From: Beroe ovata
Lineage: Eukaryota > Ctenophora > Nuda > Beroida > Beroidae
Assembly (NCBI GenBank): GCA_946803715.1
Contig: CAMPET010000164.1
Location: 99,996 to 163,995, forward strand
Direction: 5' to 3'
Length of the DNA: 64,000 nucleotides
Positions 34,718-45,200 of the stretch are shown piece by piece. Position numbers and translations under genes: made by a program. How positions within the stretch are numbered: position 1 is the first letter of the stretch; each line of letters begins with the position of its first letter. Below the pieces are notes generated by a model that searched no databases, was not told where the DNA came from, and saw only the letters and a list, made by a program, of their open reading frames with translations.

Positions 34718-37700
34718 TCATTCCTCCACCCCAAAAGCTGCAGTCCTAACGAGATCCCTTAAATGCTGACTTTTGATTCCTTCCAAAGTACTCAATCTGA
34801 CTATTTTTTGTACCAAATTGTCAGCGATTCCTTTCGTATCATCTCCGCGAACTTCAGCAAGAATGCTATAAAGGTCGAACTGAAATTGTTGCATGTGCAG
34901 AAGCTAGAATATAAGTTCAGGAGACTGAAGAACCGATTTATGATATCCTCTATAGTATTCACGGTTCAAATATTCTGCATTAAGACGTGTGTTGTGCAAT
35001 TTCAGTTGGCCTGCGAGTTATACTTACATCACAGTGAGATAAGATAATCTTTGTAACCATGGTAACATCGCTTGAAGCATCTGCTCTCAGGAGTAACTTC
35101 TTCAAGAACAATCGTCTTGGAAGATATATCTTATTTTCACACCGACACTGCTCTGAAATACTTCATATTCAGTCATTGTCTCATTGAGTTAATACATGCG
35201 ATCAGTTAATACATGATCGTATTTTGCCATGCGATTGTTTATCGGCAGAAGGCTTTAAATTAGGGTCAACTTCCTTCAGACTGTCTGTATACTAATATTA
35301 TAATACGCGTATAATTTTTTGTAAAGTCGGTCTTACCGTAGATGTTTTTCAAATTCCAATCTTCATCACCGCCGTCCTTGATCTCATACATCTCTACACT
35401 TTGCGGGAAGATGTTTTCCAGGTCCGTGACACGCCCCAAGAGTACAGCCTCCACAGCTTTCGTGACATGACAATTCGGTTGTGATACCCCTTCACTTGGG
35501 TTCTGTAGCACGTCAACAATTTTCTGGTTGAGGTCAGAATTCGCGGCCCGGAAATCATCAAGTACCTGTTTTAGGAGAAAGCTGATTCATTAAAACCGTG
35601 TCTAGCATTGATCAGTAATATATACTCGCTATATAACCGCGTTATTATCCATTATTAATGGTACGATAACGTTGAGAGGGCGTATTAACTATTCAATCGT
35701 TTTTGAAGGTATATTATCTCTATTATGTAGGTCATCCATCATATATCTGCATAATCTTCTGTTCATTCGGGATATCTTCTCTCATTCAGGCATTAAATTC
35801 CTGATCACGAATTGTTAAGAATCTATTTAATAGCTGTACTTATTTTTGCGTGACCAGTACCTACATAATAGATCTCATATCCTCACTAGGAGCTCACTTT
35901 GACATAATCGGATTTTTTGCGTGCTGATCAGTGTCTGCTGTCTGATTTTATCATTAGCCTTTCAATGCATCGATAAAACCTCCGGTCCAACTCGAGGCAA
36001 GATAAATGAATCATCACCATTAGTAAGGTATTCAAGTGACACTTCGAAATCTGATGGCTGACAAAGAAGATACTTGCCACATGACAGCCCAAGCTTGCGT
36101 TCACACTAGCAAAGACCACAAACACTGCCCGGAACAGACTGCAATCAAAACACCTAATGACGATAAGCATGATGGCGGGAATAACCAAGCATCTGCAATA
36201 ACGAAATGGAATCCACTCTACAGCTTTGCAGAGGAAACAACAACAAACGGGCTGATGTTTGTGACTAGAAGTCGAGGACCGGCCCGGTTTGTGTTCTTGG
36301 TAATCTGCACTGTTTTCCTTGCCATCACCATATACACCACCATCCAAAGTGAGTATAGGTGTAAGATAGTGGATTTTCATTGGATCTACACAAATAGTGC
36401 GCCATGTGTGCAGTGTAACTGTAAGCTTCAGCCTTATGTCATGGGTGCTCTTGTAAGTTCAAATCTTATAAATTCCCAACGAAAGATTTATAGTTATAAA
36501 GTTAGCATAAATTCCGCAGATTTGATGAAGTACTTTGACGATCCACGAGGCACGCTCATCACACACGCACCAGTAGAAAGCAGATATGCCCCCCAAATCA
36601 TACTTTGTCCAAACAGCCGGATTGATAGAACGCTGCTCCTGCCTGAACTTCAGGAGGAATATGCTGATCTATTCGCTGAACACAGGAAGGACATGCTCCT
36701 GGGATTGTATGGGGACATGGAGTATCATGATTTCCTCTCCAGGTAACTATAGGTACAGATCAAACTCAATTAAACAATTAACTTATTATAGCACTGAAGT
36801 ATATACATTGCACAATTTAGTACAATTTACTTTATCTTCTGATAAAAATCTAAGTAAGAAATTGATTTCGTCCAGCTTATTGAATATTGGTGAGCATAAC
36901 AACTAATTGATATATCCCTTGACTTCATATCTCTCTTAGGTTCAGTACACTCCAACAAACGGCTTTGAAGACAAGTCTGTGTTACGTTGGCAATCATGCT
37001 AGAGACGAAAATGCAACTTGTTCGGTAAAGCTCATTACAACTGAAAAAGGCGTGTGTTATCATTTAAATGCTGATAAGGAGATTGAACTTGAGCATGGCG
37101 AAATGGGAGCTATCACATTCTTCACCTTGGTCGACGACCCAAGCCATTCGATTAGACCAAGTCTTGTAAATGGTTTTGAGATCTTCATTCGAGATCAGGA
37201 ATCGATGATCAATAGGTTTGACTCCAGTGAGGTTCTTACAGCAGGTTTCATCCACACACTTGCAGTCAAATTTGAGGAGATTTCAATTCTTCAGTTCAAT
37301 AAGAACAGACAGGTCTGTTTCGAAGTGGAAAACCCCGGAATTTACTACGAAAGACCGTTGTATGGTACAGCCAATTCCTCTCCAATGTCATGTTATGCTG
37401 CCCACACCATGAAATATTTAGAAGAAACTATTGGCTGCATCGATGTTCCTAACAAAGTTTCAGGTGGCATAAAAAACTGTACATTGAGTGAACTTGAGCC
37501 AATCATAACACAATTCGCAAATATTCCTATAGACAAGAAGGCGATTGGATCGATAGATAAAAACTTTGACAAAATGTACCAATCTGGATCATGCCTTATG
37601 CCTTGTCAACTGAAATATAACTCATTCACGGCCTTCTCGAGTCCACTTAACGATCACACGCTTGATATGCTAGAATCTACACTACCCCCTGATGAAAGAA

Positions 37701-38861
37701 TTGGACTCAAAGACAGGGTAATCGGTGTGAGAGCAGTTTTTCCCAGCACCAAGGATGTTATAACTGAAATACAGAACTACCCCCTGGGCAGTTTATTGGG
37801 TGATATCGGAGGGGTTTTTAGCCTGTTTCTGGGTTTCAGCATCTTTACTTTCCTAGAGTACCTATATTTCGTGGCATTCTATTTGGCGAAGTTCTTGTCA
37901 GGAGATAGAATCAAAGGTGAATGGCTCAGAGAATCTGGAGATGTAAAGGGATGTACTTTGTGCTGAGACAAGAAAAAATTGATTGTTCGATCTGCTCACC
38001 TCTGTAGTTTTAGAGAAGATGGTTTCTGCCAGGAACAGTAACTTCTTCTCGGCTGGATAAGTCGATGATAGGATATTCATCAGAAATCTGTCGGATTAGA
38101 TTAAAAGTGAGTTAGCAACAATTTTTCAGTATGAACCATTGAAAATCTTTTTTTGGGAGAAGAGGATTCAAATAATGAAGTCATGTTTAAAAACTTTAAC
38201 TACTTAAGTAATTAGTATTTAATACTTGAGCTACATATCCAAAAATCTCATCAATAAGGCTATGCCATAATCTTTGTCACATGAACTTACAGCTTCTCGT
38301 ACAGGGGAAATGTCCCAAGACATTTTATGATATCTGTTATTGTCTCACTATCATCTTCTTCAGCTGATAATCTTTCTGCTATGTCGAAATAACTTATCTG
38401 AAATAAAACATAAGATTTTCAATCAAACATCAAGAGCCATATAAGAGACAGGAGATTTGAAATTCAAATTTAAGGAGATATGGAGAAGCTTATCAACATC
38501 AACTCAATACCACTCGGTCACTCACAATCCTCTGTCGATCAGAAGCACTTCTGTACAGGAGTTGATAGATTGTATCTTCATCTACCTCATCTGTAGAGAT
38601 ACGGATTACGGAAAAGGATCAACAATTATTATACCCAACACATGTAATAAGTCATTCTCAAAGTCGTTGGTATGAGATTGGCATCCCAACACGCAAAATA
38701 TGGTTCTTCATTGCATATCCATCATCCACTACTAATACTATCCACTTACCATTATCGAAACTATCCTTCATTTCCTGGAGCATTTCTTCTGTCAAAGAAT
38801 CCTTCATCCGCTCATGGGGCCTGATTGTGGCCCTGAACCCCTTAACTTCAATGTGAGCCAT
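34718..38861 (-). CDS. Unrecognised 293-aa protein, 7 exons, host of a nested ion-channel gene
   Basis: Exons 38861-38750, 38590-38526, 38397-38291, 38087-38000, 35565-35337, 35152-35058, 34903-34718 sum to 882 nt with all phases consistent, from ATG (MAHIEVKGFRATIRPHERM) to TGA. The protein is acidic to neutral and largely helical in appearance, with no signal peptide or membrane segment. Recognisable stretches include ISYFDIAERLSAEEDDSE, LYEKLFLMNILSSTYPAEKK, VLDDFRAANSDLNQKI, and a C-terminal LLHMQQFQFDLYSILAEVRG. I cannot assign a family; an all-helical scaffold or adaptor is as far as the sequence goes. Intron 4 (35566-37999) is large and contains the complete DEG/ENaC gene on the opposite strand. 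The exon model rests only on splice logic and phase, but seven consistent junctions make a chance assembly unlikely. Confidence 0.78.
36054..37966 (+). CDS. DEG/ENaC-family ion channel subunit, 2 exons, about 571 aa
   Basis: Exons 36054-36742 and 36940-37966 (1716 nt in phase). The ATG at 36054 is chosen over an upstream in-frame GTG. These channels are trimeric, amiloride-type sodium channels gated by peptides, acid or mechanical force. TM1 is ARFVFLVICTVFLAITIY near residue 85. A Cys-rich extracellular domain follows (IILCPNSRI, SGSCLMPCQLKYNS, with many cysteines). The pre-TM2/TM2 block is YPLGSLLGDIGGVFSLFLGF then SIFTFLEYLYF, with G-F-S at the selectivity-filter position (G/S-x-S). The N-terminus is His/Cys-rich. 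The protein ends GCTLC, so the last four residues form a CaaX-like box, odd for this family. A GTGAGT at 36350 could mark an alternative 5' splice site, but the frame stays open through it, so I kept the exon whole. It lies entirely within an intron of the opposite-strand 293-aa gene. Confidence 0.88.
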
Positions 38862-39344
38862 AATTGGGGGGTTATTATCCTGTAGAGAAGTGGGACGAAT
38901 TTTCACTCTGACGAAGGTTCACCTAATGCAGGCTTGGTCTTAACTCTTGGTCAAAGGTCTTGTAGAACGCAATACGTGAGAAGGTAAACAAACGCCAAAC
39001 TATAAACTATTTTTGCTCCTAATTCTTGTAAGCCAAGTCTATTTCATTTTTACAATAACAGTAACGACATGAGAAAAGAGATTGTATGAGAAATAGATAA
39101 AATGCATTTTAGTATTGCAAGCAACTTCAGTAGTATCTAGCACTGCATACAGCTCTTCAGTCTTCAGTTAGCAGTCGAAAAGCAGTTAGATAGTCCCAAG
39201 TCGTTGGATACATAGAAAAAAGAAGGAAAATGTGCAGACACCCAGGAAAGTGTGGCAGTGAAATGATAGATGTCTTCGAGATAAAACACGAATACAGCAA
39301 GATGAGTACATATTTTTGACTCTCACTGTCAAAATGAGTCCTGT

Positions 39345-39405
<61 letters not shown>

Positions 39406-41107
39406 CTATTGGGNTGTGTGTGTGTGTGTGTGTGTGTGTGTGCCACTGTCAGTGCGTCGTGTGCCTAATAACCCCTATCCTACCGTGACAGCAAAAATGA
39501 CACTCAGAGGGAGCAATTACCCCAAGTACCTATGTTGAGTGTATATACTCAGCGTCAAGGGAGGAGAAATAGGTGTTATATCCAACCCATTTTATGAATA
39601 GGGTTTCGTTTTTTGTAGAGACATTGAGACTCCACATTTCATGGGTGTATGGGTGAAAATCTTTTGATTAATCGAACTAACTGCAAAATATATTGGAGAA
39701 TATCATGATTTCCAGAATGAGTGAACAGACCCATAAAGATAAATAACTTTCTCAATATGAAACAGGTACGGTTCATTGGGTCAAATACCAAAATATGTAC
39801 ATGGGTTGTCCTAGTGGCGATTTCACAGTGGCAAGCTTGGTGTTGAAATGTATGAATCGTGCAGATTGTAACACGCCGGACGCCGGGAAAAAGTTTCACA
39901 GATCGGAGGATCGATTATCACGGGTGAAACTGAAACTTTAAAACACCCGAAATCTATACTTATAGGACAAACGTTCAGACTTCAGAAGCTATAAAGCTGT
40001 ACAAGCCACTCAGCATTGGAATATTCTACAAGATGAGAGATAATGACATAATGGTTGGAGAAAGATTCTAATTATGGTCGGACGAACCATTTTCTCATTT
40101 AGAACAAAATACACGAGTGAATTCTCTCATTGAGAAGAGGTGCACGAGTCCATTTTCAAATTATGTAGGTAATGAGTTTACACGTGCATGTGATCAACGC
40201 AGAGCTATTGCTACTCGAATCCAGATTCTCGTGCCCAGCATCACCTGCTTTGGCATGCGGTGATCACAGATCAAATTGCTGAAATTTGCCATTTTCTGCT
40301 CATGTGATACACCAATTATATTGCACAAAATAAGACTCCATCATATTCGTATAATAATAGGAGTGATCAGCAAAATAAAGGTCAGCAATCAAAATATGGG
40401 CATTGAGTAGCACAGGCCACACTACACTTATAGTTATACTTATAGTAATAGGAGCTTATATTAGGAGCTTATAATATAGGAGCTCATTTCCTTGAACCTA
40501 TGAAGTAGAGGAGCTTCACTTGATCAGGGAGATCCCGATTGTGTCATTAAGAATAAGATAAGATAAGGCATGTACCCTCCTAGAGCAGAGCACATCATAC
40601 AAATATATTTGTACGAGTACAAAATGTATAATGTATAGAAGTGTGTACACACCGCAATTTATATCTATGGACTCTCTTCCCCTTGTTTAACTACCTAGGA
40701 ATATAACATCTGTTAAATATCCTCTCCGTAGCGGCAGATGGTAGGATCTTCTGTACCCACACACAATTTCTGTGGGAATTAGCTGGGAACTCATCATCAT
40801 ACTGCAGCATATGGTCGTAACTGTATGACTGTGTTACTATGTACACATCATAAGATATTTTGGGCATTTATTAAAGTTTTTTTCAGGGATTGTTGAAGTC
40901 CCTGAGAAATTCTATGTCCAAGAATTATTATACCAGCAATAATACAGGCAGGAGAGAAAAGTCATGCAAAAACAACTGTTATAGTTGCTGCTCTAACAGT
41001 TAGAAGAGGTACCAAGCTCATGGATTTCCTCGATCTCAAATATGTTTTCCATCAACCACACCAATATAATCGGCATCAGACATGTCCTATAACGCAATTG
41101 GATCTCC
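38862..41107. other. Intergenic region with microsatellite
   Basis: Upstream of the 293-aa gene start and downstream of the single-exon membrane protein gene. TTTATT at 40867-40872 is an AATAAA on the - strand for the latter. No exon supported. Confidence 0.55.
39352..39442. repeat. GT microsatellite with one-base gap
   Basis: (GT) tract of about 90 bp interrupted by tatctattgggn; n at 39414 marks an unresolved repeat length. Confidence 0.9.
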
Positions 41108-41578
41108 TCATTCATGCTGATAGTCCCAATACGCTGCTGCAAGATATTTCACCCTATCGTACAGGTACCACAATCCCATACTCCATCCATACACAAGCAA
41201 ACCTGCCACAAAAACAGTCCATGGATTAAAGATCTGTAGAGTCGCGGATTCAGCACCGAAAATACTGTTATTTTGTTTTGCAAAATCCACATCTGCATCT
41301 CCTCCAAGATTTCCCCAAACCGAAGTATCTTCTCCCAGCTTATCTGATGATTCATGCATTGTTTTGTGAACTTTGTACGATGGGTTGATTATACTTCCAC
41401 GGTAAATGCTGTTCTCTTTGAAAACTGTTGCTCTGTTAGAGTCTTGACCTGAGCTGCATTGATCATCGCTGTCGTTGCCAGAATCGGAGTTATCCATTTC
41501 AGAGTCAGATTCAAGGACTGTTTTATGCGGTCTCCCAATTTGTTCAAGAGGTGGGGGGACTTCCTCGATGAGAACCAT
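41108..41578 (-). CDS. Single-exon acidic protein with C-terminal membrane segment, 156 aa
   Basis: An uninterrupted ATG-to-stop frame. The N-terminal two thirds are hydrophilic and acidic (SDSEMDNSDSGNDSDDQCSS). A hydrophobic stretch near residues 120-143 (FNPWTVFVAGLLVYGWSMGL then WYLYDR) is followed by a short tail KYLAAAYWDYQHE. This is the layout of a tail-anchored or type II/III small membrane protein with the acidic part in the cytosol or lumen. No family recognised. The long open frame, clear composition break and downstream polyadenylation signal argue for a real gene, though a 5' exon upstream cannot be excluded. Confidence 0.6.
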   Translation of the reverse strand: MVLIEEVPPPLEQIGRPHKTVLESDSEMDNSDSGNDSDDQCSSGQDSNRATVFKENSIYRGSIINPSYKVHKTMHESSDKLGEDTSVWGNLGGDADVDFAKQNNSIFGAESATLQIFNPWTVFVAGLLVYGWSMGLWYLYDRVKYLAAAYWDYQHE

Positions 41579-42258
41579 AGCAGTTATACTTCTGTAAGGA
41601 GAGGGACTGAGAATGATAGGTCATAAAGCAAACATGACCAAGTTATTGGCCACATGTACACTGAAAACTATGTGAAAAGAAAGCTTGAATGAGTCTCCAG
41701 ATGCAACAAGACTGTGAGATTTATCAGCAAATGCATTGCCTAGCGACAAACGAACTAAAGATATTACGAGAGGTTTAATAAAGCCCATATAATAGGGCAG
41801 TATCAAGCAGTAAAACTCTAATAAAGCTGTCATATTCAATGGTAATGAGTGTAGCTCCACAGATTGAGCTCTGAACAGTACTACCAAGGTGCGCAGGGTT
41901 GACCCTTTCAATACAGAACTATAGTTCTGTGCAGTGCACGGCATGCCCAGAATTATAGTGTAGATCACGATTCCACCAAATTTGCTCTATTTCTTGGGAA
42001 ATTTCTGGTGATATAAGAGAAATACCGATGTGGCAGTTGCGTAATCTTATTCATATTTTAACTATTACAGGAGATAGTATGATCACGATATGATACTGAT
42101 ACCTATATGGCTGATAAAAAATCTGAAGTCATAAAAGTGATTGATTTTACCCAGTTAAAAATGTGTAGTAATATAGTACGATCACAATATCATAGAATAC
42201 TATCATAGAAACTGTCAATAGCTTGATCTTGTGATAAAGTCCTAGCTCAAAAAACCTT
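41579..42258. other. Intergenic
   Basis: Between two - strand genes. A 115-codon open frame with hydrophobic patches occurs at 41621-41968 (-) but has no supporting splice sites or family signal. Confidence 0.45.
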
Positions 42259-45200
42259 TTACTGATTGACAAACGGAAGTTTCCTTAGAATTGGGAATTT
42301 TTTCGCAGCCATCTCAATCAGAGGCTCATGATAGATTTTTCTGGTCAGCACTGTGTTTCCAGATGCTTTTGTAGCCTTCTTGTAATTTTCCATTCCTGAT
42401 CAATCGACAATTCAGAAAAAGATAATCCAATGAGAAATTTCAAAATTGCTTTCTTTGAGCGACTTCAATTCCTAGAATTTTCATCTGATGAACTTTGGGA
42501 AAACACTGAAAAGCTAGATAGGGAATGATAATCTTACAAATCAAACTCGGACCAACCTCGTTCTGCATCAGTTCCAGGGATAGTGTTGTCAAGGATACAG
42601 GCAATGACTGCTCCAATGATCATGCCAGATGATAGTATCACAGCAACCAGCTGGTCCAGTTCATCGACTCCCGTCGAAATACTGGCCTTCTATGGGAAGA
42701 ATTATAATTGGTTTCAATTCATATAATGGCATAGAAATGGATGATCTATGCCGATGAGAGCATCGTGAACCTACTCTAAGTTTAATTATTTCTGGGGCAT
42801 ACCTTCAAAGGATCTCTCAACACTGGTACGGTCCAGATGGGAACAACAAGTCCAATGTACAGCGATACTCCGATAATGAAGACGTTTCGTGACGATTTCA
42901 GATCAACAAACTGTACGGTATATTGAGAATATCACAAGGAATTGTACTTGTAGAGAATTCTACCACATTCTACCACATTTATTGCGCAATTTCTGATAGT
43001 TGCTGTGATGGTCGTCTAATTAGTAATTTATAGGTTCCTACGATTCATTGATTTCATTGACAAATCAAGCAGTACATTTTGCCCTGCTCCTTACCTGTAG
43101 ATTAGAAATGCCGACTGCTGCAATCACCCCAAACATGACCAAGTACATACCACCGACGATTGGTGCCGGCATGGACGCGAAAATGATCCCTATCTTCCCA
43201 ATCAGTCCAATGATCAACATGAAGATAGAGCTGCAGAGAATCACCCTCCTGCTTCCAACCTATTATAAATTGCTTGTTTTAGGGGACACAAATCGCGAAG
43301 ATTTAAAAAAAAACTGGCAGAAATCAGAAGGACACAACTGAAATACCACCAAGCTCTATACCTAAATCCCTGAATAACGCCCCAGTACCTTGGTAAGACC
43401 AATAGCACCGATATTCTCACTGTAACTGGTAACACCGATACCAGGACCACAGAGTCCAGTGAGGAAACAGCCAACACCCTCCATCAGCACACCACGATTC
43501 AACACGTACCTAGGTATAGCTATAATTATAGCTATGATAGGTAATCAGTGACTGTCAGTGTCGCGATAGGGCTGGGCGACAGAATATACATTTCGTGAAA
43601 GCGTGGTGCCTGATAATTCTAAAAAAAATCATGAATCAACCCCAAAAGTAAAGCCATTGCTAGAAGAAGAACGACTTGAACTCGTGATAATCGACTGACA
43701 TCGTTGAATCACGACTAAAAACACAATATAATTAATAACTATTAATTAAGTAATTAAGTAATTAAGTAATTAACTTACTCCGGAGGCGGGGGAGCTCCAC
43801 TGAGTTTAGCACATGCGTAGTAATCCCCAATACTCTCCACTGTGCCTGCAATGACACCAGCCAGCATCCCGACAACACCAGCAACTGATACCCTCGGCAT
43901 TCCAAACTGACCTGCAGATGTTGTTCAAATTCAGGAAGGGTGTCATGCATTGTAATTAAGTAAGTATTACCAGAGGGTCACTAATGGTTAACAATGTAGC
44001 ATTGCCAGAGCGTCACTAATTGTTCATGTCCGGGATCAATTCGGAAAGTGGTGTCAGAATCGTGAGAAAATAGTGGTATTATAACTACAAAATTTACCGG
44101 GGTAGGGGAAGTAGAACCAGCTGGCTTGGGCCAGATCCTCTGAGATATCCTTCGTTCTCGCTGGACTTCCCTCCGGAAGAACATCTGTGGCAGTGAGGAT
44201 AGCACAGAGTGTCCACATGATACCAAGTGATAGGATTATCTGAGGATGATGTACTAAGTGATGATGTACTGAGTGATGATGTACTGAGTGATGATGTACT
44301 AAAGTTCTCGTGACGGGTGGAGCGAAGGGGGTGAGGGGGATCGTGGAGCTGAGAGGTCGAGGGGGCTTGTCTGCATGCGGAAGCTACTTCCTGCAGGTCT
44401 AGCACTGTCTTGCTGATATGAGGCACACAAACACGCACACACACACACGAAGGCTGGCAGACACCCACTATGAAAAGTTAAGTTAAATCTCTGTCTGTTG
44501 TCTGTTTGTTTGTCCATAAACCACCCAACTTATCACAACATCATGCTCTAACCCCAATCAAGCATGCAGACAACCCCCCACTTGCTCGGCATTCTCAAAT
44601 ATGATTGTTTATGTATAGGTATTGTGGTGGGGTTGGATGCGATACTTTGTGATATGTACATGGCAGCAGGCAGGATCGCTACCATCCACTTCTCTATTAG
44701 CTTGACACCAGAACACGGTTTTGTGGGCTGGTATTTACAATACTTGATACCTAAGCCTCGTATTGGGCTGGGTTAGAGTTTTATAGGATTTTCGATCTGT
44801 TAATTCTGATAGTGGCCAAGAGGGTACGGTGAAATCATGCATTTATGCACGTCTGGTTCCGACTGTCATAGCACTTTTTGAGTGGTTTTGAATTGAGCCA
44901 CAACTTGCGGAATGCATGATTTCGCCTAAGTTCCGATCCACTGCAATAACATAGTTAATTGCATTATAACATTACATTATATGAAATTATTTTTCCCGCC
45001 TGCTGCCGTGGGACGAAAATTGGAGAAAACGTGAAGTAAAAATGAAAAATTTAAAATTCAAATCTAATAATTTGCTAAGTTTTATTATGAACTGACATTC
45101 ATAATGAAGCCCCCATTCCGCACAACTTCATGACACTCATTTCAAAACCATTACACTGTTGGTTGGTTATTGTTCGTCAAAACCAGGATAAAATTCTGGC

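Noticed and set aside
34763-35047. 94-codon + strand frame
   Set aside because: Antisense shadow of the last exon of the 293-aa gene.
35928-36380. 150-codon - strand frame
   Set aside because: Antisense shadow of the DEG/ENaC N-terminal exon.
41621-41968. 115-codon hydrophobic open frame on the - strand
   Set aside because: No splice sites, poor start context and no family signal; composition like surrounding AT-rich DNA.
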